From positions 62,583,620-62,647,619 of the forward strand of contig CM043700.1 in assembly GCA_023935145.1 (NCBI GenBank): a stretch of 64,000 bases of DNA. The letters run 5' to 3'. The translations under genes were made by a program, and so were the position numbers. The stretch comes from Bretschneidera sinensis (Eukaryota; Streptophyta; Magnoliopsida; Brassicales; Akaniaceae). Of the stretch, positions 1 through 11,544 are shown one piece after another; position 1 is the first letter of the stretch, and every line of letters begins with the position of its first letter. The notes beneath the pieces were generated by a model, which saw only the letters and a program-made list of their open reading frames with translations, searched no databases and had not been told where the DNA came from.

Positions 1-59
1 GGGATAATTTAAGGAATGCAAATCAACCGAAGAATGTAGAGCAACCTAGAGCTTGGAAT

Positions 60-1406
60 GTGGACTTCACTACATCCCTTAGGGATTTGTTCGCACCCGT
101 TGCGACTAACTCCCCTTCTTGTATACTGTTGCCACCAACCAATGCTACCCATTTTGATCTAAAGCCACAGTCATTGGAGGACACTCTCAAGGATTTCATG
201 AAGATGACCGGCCAGTCCATCAATACAGCCAATACATTCAATGTTGATAGCTACTCCATCTATGCTAGTCCTATGCATTTAGCACAGAATTGTCCATCTA
301 TGCTGGCTTTTTCCGAGTATCCCATGGAACAAGTGAACACTTTCAATGATTATTGGAGGCAATCAAATGGATCTTACACCAAGACCTACAGTCTAGCGTG
401 GCGGAACCACCCTAATTTTTCATGGAAGCAGAACTAACCGATGAATCAGGGAGGAGCCCCTCATCATTCTCACAATCAATACCCTCTTGGATTTCCTCCA
501 CCAGTTCCAAGTCATGGTCGCTCAGCCCATCCAGCACCATCACCCGCTTACCAAGCTCCCACTTAAGCGCCAGCGTCAGTTTCATAGTCATTGGAGGACA
601 CTCTCAAGGATTTCATGAAGATGACTGGCCAATCCATCAGCGAAATAAGGAGTGCGACAATAGTAAACACCCAAGCGATTGCCAAGCTAGAGAGTCAAAT
701 GGGTCAAATTACAAGTCACGTGGGTGAAGGAGAGAAGGTAAAGTTCCCCAGTCAACCTGTACCCAACCCGAAGGAACAGTTTGTGGTTGAAAATTCATCA
801 ACTCCTATGCACGAGCAAGAACAAGTACAATCGATTGTCATATTGAGGTCTGGAAGACAAGTGGATAATCAAGTGAAAGAGAACCCTGCTATGCTGCAAG
901 GGCAAGAAAGTGGCAACAAGGAGAAGAGAGATGCTGAGCCATATACTATTAAGGATCTTCCTAGGTTGTTTGTACCTAAAGCACCTTACCCTGAGAGATT
1001 ACAAGCGCCCAAGAAAGGAGGGAAGTCTGAGGACATTCTGGAGGCATGCTTTGCTCAGTTTGGAGAGGATTTGGATTTGGATAAGTTATTTGAGCAAGCG
1101 AATGCCATTTTGGAGTCTACTCCTCGGGAGAGCAATGAGACAGAGGAGACTGTGGATAAATCCAGCATTAAGGACCCCCTGGAGGCATGCTTTGCTCAAT
1201 TTGGAGAGGATTTGGATTTGGATTTGGATAAGTTACTTGAGCAAGCGAATGCCATTTTGGAGTCTGCTCCTCGAGAGAGCAGTGAGACGGAGGAGACTGC
1301 AGCACCTGAGCCTCCCAAGAAGGAACTTAAGCCTTTATGGGACAATCTTAAGTATAAGTTTGTAGGTCCAACAAAGTCTTTGCCTATGATTATAGCTTCA
1401 GATTAG
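60..1406 (+). pseudogene. A1 gag relic (broken)
   Basis: Two open stretches, 60-437 and 591-1406, match the gag-derived ORF of A2. They are split by stop codons and a frame change around 425-590. The region of the CCHC zinc knuckle is present as [14 protein letters not shown], but the first two cysteines (C-x2-C in A2) are both tyrosine here, so metal binding would be lost. The part at about 1040-1310 holds a tandem duplication: the block containing ACFAQFGEDLDLD and EQANAILES occurs twice in a row, whereas A2 has it once. The product would be a nucleocapsid-type protein but is clearly not functional. The N-terminal capsid-like part is outside the window or deleted. Confidence 0.8.
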
Positions 1407-1427
1407 GTTACTGCTTAAGAGGAGAAC

Positions 1428-1662
1428 AACCTGGTGCTTAATTGGGAAAAGTGTCATTTTATGGTAAAGTAAGGTATTGTACTGGGGCACGTCATATCTC
1501 ATCAGGGGATTGAGGCCGACAAAGCGAAGGTGGACCTGATTTCCAACCTTCCACCCCCACATACAGTGAAGGAGGTTCGTTCTTTTCTGGGCAATGCGGG
1601 ATTCTACAAGCGATTTATCCAAGATTTCAGCAAGATCGCCAAGCCCTTGTGCAAGTTGTGAG
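1428..1662 (+). pseudogene. A1 RT / RNase H fragment
   Basis: Translation from 1428 gives typical Ty3/gypsy sequence at the end of the reverse transcriptase and the start of RNase H: an NWEKCHFMV block, GHVISHQGIEADKAKV, and then EVRSFLGNAGFYKRFIQDFS. There is one in-frame stop (TAA near 1470) after the first block. It lies directly behind the gag relic, so protease and the catalytic RT core have been deleted. It ends at a TGA at 1660-1662 that runs straight into the 3' non-coding region. Integrase is absent. Confidence 0.8.
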
Positions 1663-3045
1663 TCTGGCTGAAGATGTTAAACTTAACGCTCATGGGACGC
1701 ACCCCACAGCGTATCCTTTATTGTTTTTTATATTTCTTGTTACTGTTATTTTTAATATTTTTTGTTTTCTAGTATTACTTTAGTTATTGTTTTTCAAGGA
1801 CAACGTGTACTTCAGTTCAAGTTTAGGGGTATACTATGAGTCATGCCAGTCTAGCTAGTTCTCCATCTCCCATGTCAGCTATTTCCATATTATTCACACA
1901 TTGGGGGCAATGTGTAATTTAAGTTTGGGGGTATGGGAGACACATTCACACACACTTTGTCCCAGTTTTTTTTATATATTATTGAAAAGATAAATGCATG
2001 TTCATGATTGTTTTGAAATTTTGGTTGATCTAAACGAATACTGTGATGCGATGTCATTGATGAGCTTAAAATCTTGAACACATGATTTGATTATAGAGTT
2101 TTAAAATTTTGTTACTTACTTTAGGCATTTGAGAAATCACATATTTGATTTAATCTGACACGAGCACATTAGCACAAAATAGTGTGAGGTATGACATGTG
2201 ATTTTAATGTGTATGCTTCCATGACTTAACTGAAACTGGATGACTTGTTGGATAAACACTTTGGCATAGAAAAGTATAAAAAAATTGCACAAAAAGAGAA
2301 AAATGCTCATGATGATCATTAATAAACTTTCCCCTGAGTAATTGGACCTTTTTCCTCAGTAAGCAGTGAGTATTCACATCAAAATGTGGGAATTTTATTT
2401 GTAATGATCATTGAGAAACTTTCCACTGAGTAACTAGACCTCTTGCCTCAGTAAGCAGTGAGTGTTCACGTCAAAAGGTGGGAATTTTGCTTGGTAGCAT
2501 TAAGGTCAGTTTAGCTTCGTAGCCTTTTTTTACTGGAGTTAGTAAGTCCTTAGGGGTGTCTTTACACCTAATGCCCTAAAACCATCTGGTTTGAGAGTCA
2601 TTGACTCAACACTCGCTACATGGGTCAATTAGAAAGCTTAAGGGAACTAAACATAGCAGAGCCTTATAATAAAATAGAGAAGAAAATAAAACAATGTCAT
2701 CGTTCTTCATTCTGGTGAGAAATTCTATGAATCTTGAGACATGGAGACATTGCACATTGAAGTTATTTGGAAGCCTCATCTTTATATGCTAATTCACTTT
2801 ACACTGAGTCAGACTTGTGATGCCTTAGCCCGCCTTTTGTAAGTAATTAGATTTTAAAATTTCTATTCATTGCGAAGATGGGTTTATATTTTAAGCTTGC
2901 TCATGAATGAATATCATGGTTTTGTGTGCTACTTAAATTTTTGGACACCATGAATGATGGATTTATCTTTGTGTTCTTTGTTTTTCATTTAGCTTTTTTA
3001 TTTTGTTTTGCTAAGAGAATAGCAAAATATAAGTTTGGAGGTATT
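1663..3045 (+). other. A1 3' non-coding region with a ~92-bp tandem duplication and polypurine tract
   Basis: No gene is visible. The stretch resembles A2 28065-29341. Near 2313-2495 a unit of about 92 bp, recognisable by tgatcatt, actttcc and cctcagtaagcagtgag, is present twice in a row; A2 has it once. The region ends in a purine-rich tract just before the LTR, as expected for the plus-strand priming site of a retrotransposon. Confidence 0.6.
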
Positions 3046-3792
3046 TGATGAGTGCCAAATATTGTATATTTTGGCCCCTTAATTTACATTTGTTAGCTTA
3101 GGAATTTGTTACTTTGAGTTGTTTTTTCGTTGTTTTACAGGTTTACAAGCACTTGGAAAGGAGTTTCACTAATTTGCCAGAATTGCCCGTACAGATCAGT
3201 TATTTTTGTGGATTAAACTGTATTGATTCAGGAAAAACCAGAAGATGAGTCATATATGCTTGGAAAGATCCGGATGTCTATTTTCTGGGGAATTTTACGG
3301 CTCGTAAATATGATTTTTCTAGAGAAAGTTATGGTAGTTTTAGTAGACAAAGGTCAGGTTGTGCGTGATTTCAACGTGGGCAAAAGTTTTGAAGGGCGTC
3401 TGAAGGCTTAAATCCCACATCCCACATCCCACATTGGTTGGAAACACATTCCATATTCCACATCCCACATCGGATTGGAAACACATTGTACTCATGGAGT
3501 TCCCCTATAAAAGCCCCATTTCACTTCATCAAATGGGTGTGCAATCTGGAGGACTTCTGCGAGCAATCTAGGGGATCTCCAAGGCTTTGCTACCAAGCGG
3601 GAAAGTGTTGCACAACAGTTGCGAGTGAAATTTCTCTTAATATATAGTCAGTTTTAATTTATTTCTTTTGAGTTTAAAGTTTTATGTTAGCACTTTAATT
3701 ATGAAATTTAATTTCATAATCATGAGAGGCTAAAACCTTCATCTAAGGTTGAAGATGAAGCCTCGCCATTGTTTGAAATAATATTTTTAGAT
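3046..3792 (+). repeat. A1 3' LTR, left part
   Basis: Starts TGATGAGTGCC after the polypurine tract. The body resembles the A2 LTRs, especially from the TATA-like cccctataaaagcccc (about 3502) to the aagatgaagcctcgcc block (about 3750). Instead of the GCGATCGATCGC repeats of A2, it carries cccacatcccacatcccacat repeats upstream of the TATA box (3415-3470). It is interrupted at 3793 by C1 and resumes at 9492. Confidence 0.8.
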
Positions 3793-4691
3793 TATTGGTA
3801 TTTGTCTAAGGATTAAACAGGTTGAAGAATAAAGCTTCATCAGGCCTTGGCGCCTCACCGTAAGAGGTGTGCTCCTCAAAGCCCAGCAAGGAGATGTGTT
3901 CAGCCCCAGGTGCGTGCCACACCCTAGGAAATGTGCGCCTCACCACCCAAAAGGAAGAGTCTTCTGCCTAGGTGTGCGCCACACCTCAAGAAGGGTGCGT
4001 CGTGGTGCCCAGAAGGTGGAGGTAGTGTGCCCTGGCTTGAGCCGTGGTGCCAGGCACACCTGATGCTTCCTTATCAGCACTTTAGATTGATGCATGAGGC
4101 TTGATCAAAATGCACAGGATCACTTAGACTTGTTAAAGGGCTATGATTGATTGGTCCTTAAGATCTAAGGGTTGAGGTTGTCTTCAAGATTGGTTCAAGA
4201 AGTGGTTGCACTATATAAAGGATCATCTTGGAGCAATTCAAAGGGGTAAGAGTGCACTGCAGAGTGTGTGTGAAATAGAACACATGGTGTGTGAGAGTGC
4301 AAAGACACAAAACACACAGGAGAGAATCATTCAAGAGAGATTGGTTGTTTAGAGAGAGAGTAGTATAGATTAGGGATTCAAGGGCCTTGTAAGTGGAATT
4401 TTCTTGGGGAAAATTCCAGGGAAACTTAAGTCCTTATCACTTTCTTTTTCTCTTCTTTTATTCTTCAGGAATAAGAGGTTTCTTGAAGAGGTGTTGTTGT
4501 AACTTGTAAGAACTCATTGATTTAGTGCAGAGGGCTCGGAGGAACTCACGGGGACGTAGGCACATTACCGAACCTCGATAACAATTGTTGTGTTCTTTAT
4601 TTGATTGGTTTGTTTCTGTTCATTACAAGTCATTCTAAACTTGGGTGTTTGGAAAATCACCACTTAGGCATCTTGAAGATGATTTCCAACA
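3793..4691 (+). repeat. C1 5' LTR
   Basis: About 900 bp, directly repeated at 8619-9491. It holds a GC-rich cluster (about 3845-4060) with repeated caggtgtgcgcc and ggcgcctcacc-type motifs, then a TATA box ctatataaag at 4211-4220, then a thymine-rich stretch and the terminal ttccaaca. Confidence 0.9.
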
Positions 4692-4692
4692 G

Positions 4693-4704
4693 TGGTATCA
4701 GAGC
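4693..4704 (+). other. C1 primer-binding site (tRNA-iMet)
   Basis: TGGTATCAGAGC one base after the 5' LTR end, complementary to the 3' end of initiator methionine tRNA; the standard primer site of plant copia elements. Confidence 0.9.
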
Positions 4705-4962
4705 AAGAACAGGGGGCTATCGAAGCAAAACTTCAAGAATCAAAGCTCAACTTCTTGGGTTATTCAAGAACGGAGTAGAGATCAATATCTGATCGTGTTC
4801 TTGAGGTGATTCAAGAATGGATGAGAGATCAAGATCTGATCGTGTTCTTGAGGGTGATTCAAGAACGGTATTGAGATTAATCTTTAATCGTGTTCTTAAT
4901 ATTTAGAAAAAGTTGGAAAGCAATTGTGGGTGCTGCATAAATCTTGGGATTTTCTCTGCAAG

Positions 4963-7900
4963 ATGGGTGCGAACTTCATTGTTAAGAATTTTGATGGAAA
5001 GGAAGACTTTGCCCTTTAGAAGCGGAAAATCAAAGTGGTTCTTATGCAACAAAAGGTGGACTTGGCTATTAGAGAAGATGACACTTTTCCAGCAAATATC
5101 ATGGAGGTCCAACGGAATAAGATGAAGAAGATGGCATACAGCACCATCTTTCTGCACATGTCAGATAGTGTCACAAAGGAATATGGAGACATGAAAGATC
5201 CAGCTGCCATTTGGAAGAAACTAGATGAGTTATTTCTTACCAAGACTCTCCCTAATAAGATATATCTTCTTAAACGAATCTTTGCTTTTAAAATGGATCC
5301 TGATAAAGAGTTGCAAGATAATCTTGATGTATTTAAGAAACTAGTTCAAGATTTGGCTAGTTGTAGTATAAACTTCCTGGATGAACAATTGGTTGTTATT
5401 TTGTTGAATTCTCTTCCTGATTGTTTTGAAAGCTTGATTAATGCTATTGAATATGGAAGAGATACACTAACCAAGGAAATTGTGATCAATGCTATAAGGG
5501 CTCATGATTTTAAAGCCAAGATGAGGGAAGCATCAAATGGAGAAGAGTTGTTCGTTAGAGGAAGGCCAGCAACTCGGTATGGCAGCAACATACATGGCTA
5601 CTACCGGGACAAACCATAAGGTAGAGGAGAAAGCCATAGGAGAGCACACTCTAAACCGAGATTTGGAGGAAGGAGATGTTTCTACTAATATAAGGAGGGT
5701 CATTTCAAAAAAGATTGCAGGAAGATGATAAGGGATGAGGGAGGAAGCCATATCAATGATAGAGAGGCTTTGGTTGCCAAGAGAGAACGGCAAGATAATA
5801 ATGTTCTTGTTGTATGCCCAAATGTGAGCAAAGGGCAAGAAGGCAGTGAGAGATGGATCTTAGATTCCGAGTGCACTTATCATATATGTCCTCATCGGGA
5901 TTGGTTCAAGAATTTCAAAGAAACCAATGATGGAAAGGTTTTCCTAGGGAATGAAACTTCTTGTCAAATGAGGGGCACGAGAGACATCCAGTTGAGGATG
6001 GTTGATGGAATGACAAGACTGCTAAGGAATATGAGATATCTTCTGGAGTTGAGAAGAAATTTGATCTCATTGGGGTAGCTAGATTCCATAGAGTACACAT
6101 ACAAGGCAAAGAGAGGAAAGATCAAGGTAACCAAGGGATCTTTGATAGTGATCAAAGCAACAATGAAGGATGGTCTCTATGAGTTGATCGAAGACACGAA
6201 GATCAGGGTCAAGCAGCAAGCTTGAAGGCTGAAATGGATAAGGTAGCCCTTTGACACAATCGCTTGGGATGCATGAGCGAAAAGGGCCTGCAAGTTCTCA
6301 GCAAGAACGGTCTACTTAATGGTGACAAAGTAGAGAAACTTGATTTCTTCGAATGTTGTGTTCTTGGGAAACAACATTGGGTCAGCTTCAACACTGGAGT
6401 GCACAATTCTAAAGGCATTCTTGACTACATTCATGCGGATCTTTAGGGGCCAGCAAGAACACCAACACAGGGAGGTAATCTTTACTTTCTGTCTTTAATT
6501 GATGATTATTCTAGAAAGGTTTGGGTTTATTTGCTTAGAAATAAATCAGATGCTTTGAATAAGTTAGTGGTGTGAAAAAAGCTGGAAGAAACTCAAACGA
6601 GCAGGGTAGTTATGGTATTAAGAACCGATAATGGCTTAAAAGTTTTTAACAAGGAACTTGATCAATTCTGTAAGTTAAATTGGATTCTAAGACATAGAAC
6701 GGTTGTGAAAACCCCTCAGCAAAATGAAGTTGCTGAGAGGATGAATAAGACCCTTATGGAAAAGGTTAGGTGCATGATAATAGAATCCAGATAACCCAAA
6801 TATTTTTTGGGGGGAAGTGGTGTTTACTGCTACCTATTTGGTTAATAGATCACCCTCTAGAGCTTTAGAGCTCAAGACTCTCGAGGAGATATGGAGTGGA
6901 AAACACTATGAGTTGAACAACCTTAGAACTTTTGGGTGTGCTGCATATGCACATCAAAAGGATGATAAACTTAGCCCGAGGTTTAGAAAATGTGTGTTTC
7001 TAGGATATGGGGAAGGTGTTAAGGTTTATAGGTTGTGGCCCTTAAAGCCAAAAGGATTTAAACTCATATTAAGTAGGGATGTCATTTTTAATGAGCATTT
7101 ATTCCCCTATTTGGAGAAAACTAACCCTGCAGGGGATAGTGAGCAAACTAGTTCGGTATTTGTGGAGCATAGCATCAAGGAAAATTCAGTTCAGGTAGAG
7201 CAAGGAAGATAAGAGGGTTCAGACCAGGTAGAGCCAATTGATGAAGGCCAAGCTCAGGATACTCGAGAGGAGGCTGAACTAGAAGAGGATGATGCAGCAA
7301 GTCAGAATGACTATCAGCTCACAAGAAATCGGGAAAGAAGGCTAGTCAGACCACCTTGGAGATATGGTTTTACAGCTGCGAATGCAGCAGCTCCTTGGAA
7401 AAAATGAGGGATAAGTGAACCAGAGACTTACATTGATGCCATGGGATGTAAGGATTCTTTAAGATGGAAGCTAGCTATGGAGGAAGAAATGCATTCTTTG
7501 AGGAAGAACAACTCTTTGGAATTGGTGCACATTCCAGGAAAACAGAGAGTTGTGGATTGTAAGTGGACTTACAAGATCAAAGAAGCAAACCCTCTAGGGG
7601 ATGAAGTCTAGAACAAGGCTAGGCTGGTGGCGAAGGGGTTCACGCAAAGAGAAGGTATAGATTTCACATAAACTTTCTCACCTTGACACAAGGTGGAGGA
7701 AAGGGTGAGTATCCTCATCTATGCTGATCTCATTCTGTTGGTTGGGAACAATAGGGAGAGGATAGAGAGGTTGACATCTTAACTCAGTGAGGAGTTCGAG
7801 AGGAAGGATCTTGGCCTTGCACAAAAGATCCTTGGGATGGGAAGAATTCGGGAAAGGGAGAGAAACGGGTTAAAGGTTTCTCAATCTTCCGACATAGAAA

Positions 7901-8537
7901 AGGTGTTGTACAAGTTTTCTATGGAAGATGGTAAACCAGTGAAGATTCCTCTTGTAGGTCATTTCAAGTTCTCTAGCGAACAATGTCCTGGAATGGATAA
8001 AGAGAAGAAGGAAATGGAAAAGGTCCCTTACTGTAGTGCGGTTGGATCAGTCATGTTCATGTTGGTAAGCATTAGACCCGACATTTCTCAAGCAATTAGT
8101 TTTCTCAGCAGATTTATGAGTAATCCCGGAAAGGAGCTTTGGCTTGGGATGAAGTGGTTGCTGAGGTATTTGAAGGCTCAGTTGCAGCCAGTGGTAGCAC
8201 TCTCAACAACCGAGGCTGAGTACACAGCAGCAACGGAAGCTATAAAGGAGGCTATGTGGTGCAAAGGGTTGTTGTAAGAGTGGAAGGTCCTAAAAGAGTA
8301 GGTGGTGGTGTCTTCGGATAGCTAAAGTGTGTGGCACTTGTGTAGGAACCCGGTGTTCCATGAGAGGACAAAGTATATGGATGTTCGGTATCATTTCATC
8401 GGGAAAATGTTACGGAATGATGCATTCATGTGGACAAAGTCGCAACGGAAGAAAATCCTGTAGATTTAGTTACTAAAGTTCTACCTCTAACTAAGTTCAA
8501 TCATTGCCTTAGACTTCTTAGGATTGGAGTCGGTTGA
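4963..8537 (+). pseudogene. C1 gag-pol polyprotein relic
   Basis: The reading starts at ATG 4963 (MGANFIVKNFDG) but meets a TAG where C2 has tryptophan (FAL-stop against FALWKW). Gag runs to about 5720. The C-terminal half of gag, missing from C2, is present here (5330-5515). The retropepsin motif reads WILDSECTYHICPH, with Glu in place of the Gly of DSG, so the active site is damaged. Integrase (about 6400-7200), RT (about 7440-8200) and RNase H (about 8200-8537) follow in pieces. Shared with C2 are TAG at 6444, TAG at 7609, TAA at 7669, loss of most of the RT core near 7690, and loss of the segment before QPVVALSTTEAEY. C1 has many further stops of its own, so it cannot make an enzyme. Confidence 0.9.
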
Positions 8538-8618
8538 TATGGTGACTCAAGTTGAGTTTGGATCCTGAATTCTTTGCACAATAGGTTTGGGTTTAATCGC
8601 TTAGACAAAGGTAGAGAT

Positions 8619-9491
8619 TGTTGATTTTTGTCTAAGGATTAAATGGGTTGAAGAATGAAGCTTCATCAGGCCTTGGCGCCTCACCCCAGGAGGTGTGTGC
8701 CTTAGCACCCAGCAAGGAGAAGTGTTCAGCCCCAGGTGTGCGCTGCACCCCAGGAAATGTGTGCCTCACCACCCACTAAGGAAGAGTCTTCTGTCCAGGT
8801 GTGCGCCGCGGCGCTCAGAAGGTGGAGGTAGTGTGCCCTTGCTTGAGCCGTGGCCTGCCCTGTTCTAAGCCACGGCACCAGGCACACCTGATGCTTCCTG
8901 ATCAGCACAATGGATTGATGCGTGAGGCTTGATCAAAACGTACAGGATCACTTAGACTTATTGAGGGGCTATGATTGATTGGTCCTCAAGATCTAAGGGT
9001 TGAGGTTGCACTATATAAAGGATCATCTATGAGCAATTCAAAGGGGTAAGAGTGCAGTGCAGAGTTTGTGTGAAATAGAACACATGGTGTGTGAGAGTGC
9101 AAAGACACAAAACACACAAGAGAGACTCATTCAAGAGAGGCTGGTTGTTTAGAGAGAGAGTAGTATAGATTGGGGATTCAAGGGCCTTGTAAGTGGAATT
9201 TTCTTGGGGAAAATTCCAGGGAAACTCAAGTCCTTATCACTTTCTTTTTCTCTTCTTTCGTTCTTCAAGAACAAGAGGTTTCTTGAAGAGGTGTTGCTGT
9301 AACTTGTAAGAACTCATTAATTTAGTGCAGATGGCTCGGAGGAGCTCACGGGGACGTAGGCACATTGTCGAACCTCGATAACAATTGTTGTGTTCTTTAT
9401 TTGATTGGCTTGTTTCTGTTCATTACAAGTCACTCTAGACTTGGGTGTTTGGAAGATCACCACCTGGGCATCTTGAAGATGATTTCCAACA
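8619..9491 (+). repeat. C1 3' LTR
   Basis: Direct repeat of 3793-4691, starting TGTTGATTTTTGTC after a purine-rich acaaaggtagaga tract (8604-8617) and ending CCAACA. It lacks a segment between the duplicated ttgaggttg motifs near 8999 that the 5' LTR retains. Its TATA box is ctatataaag near 9010. Confidence 0.9.
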
Positions 9492-10017
9492 GTTCGTACA
9501 ATTCTAATATTTTTAGTGTTAATGTTCTGTTTCAATTGTTTGAATGAATTCTTATGATTGATTGTGTTTAAATTGTTCAAATTGGATATTCCTTGTGTTT
9601 CATCTACCGGATACGGCGGGTCATCCAAAGTAAATTGGATATCCATTGTGATTCTAAAGGGATACATTGGATGATTTGGTTGAATTAGAGTATTCGTTAT
9701 GATTTGTATAATGGTGGATTCATAGAATTATTTGATAAATTACTTTTATACAGAACATGAAAATATATGCTTTATTTTGGTGGGGTAGATTCAGAAACCT
9801 TAGTATTTTTATCATTTCTTTCAACTCAATTTAGTTTAAGTTTTTTTTTTTTTTTGCAAGATACAATTCATAATTCGGAACTAGGTTAAAATAGGTTTAG
9901 TTTAGATTAAAATATATTTTCACGACGCAATTCCCTGTGGATTCGACCTCGCACTTGCACACACTATATTGCAAATGACTCGTGCGCTTGCGAAATAAAC
10001 CTCAAATAGAATCATCA
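9492..10017 (+). repeat. A1 3' LTR, right part
   Basis: Continues the interrupted LTR and matches the right portion of the A2 LTRs, including the gcaattccctgtggattcgac block (about 9929) and cgtgcgcttgcg. The most likely end is AATCATCA at 10017, which pairs with the TGATGA start as an inverted terminal repeat. The final 25 bases differ from A2. The long poly-T at about 9841-9855 is within this LTR. Confidence 0.65.
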
Positions 10018-10645
10018 ATCAATGTATCTCTCCCACTAAGTTGATAAGGTTTAGGAATAACCTTGTTAACCTCATCTTATTGATTAGATTCACTAACATA
10101 ATTAAGATCTTTTATCTCATAGAGTGAAAAGAAACTTATCAATCTAACCCTATCTGAGGAAAAATCGATTTTAGGACATTGCTTCTATCAACTTCAGTCA
10201 AAATTCTAGTTGCTTATTTATCAATAAACACATCCCTAAACAAGGTTAGTTTTCTCTAAACTCCAACATTTTCTCTCTTTTTTTAATCCATTTTCTTTTC
10301 CAGGAATGATCTCAAAAACTTATCTCTTAAGCTCACATCAAAGACAAATGACCGTTTTTCCAGTTGCCACCGTGCAACTATGATTCTAGAGGTAAGCCTT
10401 AAATAAACCTCAAATAGAATCATCAATCAATGTATCTCTCCCACTAGGTTGATAAGGTTTAGGAATAACCTTGTTAACCTCATCTTATTTAGTAGATTCG
10501 CTAACATGATTAAGATCTTTCATCTCATAGAGTTAAAAGAAACTTATCGATCTAACCTTACATGAGGAAAAATCGATTTTAGGCCATTGTTTCTATCAAC
10601 TTCAGTCAGACTTCTAGTTACTTATTTATCAATAAACATATCCCT
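9993..10645 (+). repeat. Direct repeat, two ~245-bp units that include the A1 LTR tail
   Basis: Units at 9993-10237 and 10401-10645 begin aaataaacctcaaatagaat and run in parallel through aggtttaggaataacc, aagatctttyatctcatag and tcaataaacayatccct, with scattered substitutions. The first ~25 bases are the end of the A1 LTR, so the second unit carries a copy of the LTR tail plus its flank. The 163 bp between them show no recognisable gene. Confidence 0.85.
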
Positions 10646-11544
10646 TTGCAGTGTTCTCAGTATCTACTAAAGATACTCTTCTATGTTTTTTACCCTAGCT
10701 TCCCAAACTTATGAGAATAACCATGAACACAAGCAATTGACCCCTAAGGTCATCAATCGACTTAAAGCAAGTATTAGACCCATTCATAGAAAATTAAATA
10801 GAAGTAATTGATAGAAAAGTTACATGGTTAAGCATACAGGCAACAATTAACAAGGCATCTCAATAAAGATAGATTGCGCCAATAACTTAATCATTTATAA
10901 CAGTGTCCTATCCGATATCTCTGTAACAACGTTTTGTTGCGAAATTTTTTAAAGAACGAACAAATATTTTCTTAAAATCCTTTAAAAAAGTCCTAAATCA
11001 ATTCTTTTTAATCATAAAAAAATCAAAATAAATTACTAATAATGAGATCTTCGTTCTAGGTTTTGTATTAAATGGTACTTAGCTGTTTTATCAGCAAGAC
11101 AAAGTTCACACGTAGGCGACAATAAATCTAGTGAGTGAGCCTAACATGATACAACTAGTCAAACTATTTATTTATTTCAAACCCAATGTGATCTAGTCTA
11201 GCTTGCCAAATAATTTCACATCAACAATTTACCCTGAAAAGATATGCAATTAAATAAATAAATAAATAATCACAATTTTGATTATATTACAAAACACAAA
11301 CCAAATCAAAGTGTTTTGGAACCATTTAATACATCAACACAACAAAGAACTCTGCTTCTAACAATACATCAACCCAATACCAAAGTAAATTATATTAAAA
11401 CTAGACCTAGAAGGACTAAAAAAAAAAAAATAAACTCCGCCAAATTAAAGTACATATAGGATATTAGTATGACTTAGGTTTGACCAGTAGTCAACCTTAA
11501 CTGATAGGTCTCAAAACCCTTGTCTTCAACTCTTAAGTTGCTCC
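10646..11544. other. AT-rich stretch without recognised genes
   Basis: I see no gene. The sequence is AT-rich with short A and T runs and a taaataaataaataaat microsatellite at about 11250-11268. It lies between the direct repeat and a copia relic and is probably old transposon or intergenic sequence. Confidence 0.4.

Larger units (their letters stand above)
3793..9491 (+). mobile_element. C1: Ty1/copia retrotransposon (Tork-like), degenerate, inserted in the A1 LTR
   Basis: Two direct LTRs (3793-4691 and 8619-9491) flank a tRNA-iMet primer site and a badly damaged gag-pol region in the order gag, protease, integrase, RT, RNase H. It is closely related to C2. The LTR starts TATTGG here where the other copies have TGTTGG, and ends in CCAACA. 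No 5-bp target duplication can be found: TAGAT precedes and GTTCG follows. It lies inside the 3' LTR of A1, so it is younger than A1. Confidence 0.9.
1..10017 (+). mobile_element. A1: Athila-like Ty3/gypsy retrotransposon, 3' part, internally deleted, interrupted by C1
   Basis: The window opens inside this element. It holds gag relics (to 1406), a short reverse-transcriptase/RNase H piece (1428-1662), a long non-coding 3' region (1663-3045) and a 3' LTR of about 1.27 kb split by copia C1. The 3' non-coding region closely matches that of A2 at 28060-29341, for example the stretch beginning gtctggctgaag at 1661 and 28065, and the purine-rich aagtttggaggta tract just before the LTR. The 5' LTR lies outside the window, so no target-site duplication can be tested. 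The assignment to the Athila group comes from the similarity to A2, which carries a tRNA-Asp primer site and Athila-type RT motifs. Confidence 0.8.

Noticed and set aside
7837..8277. C1 fragment of 146 codons considered as a separate gene
   Set aside because: It is the RT-RNase H remnant of C1 with the same deletion as in C2.
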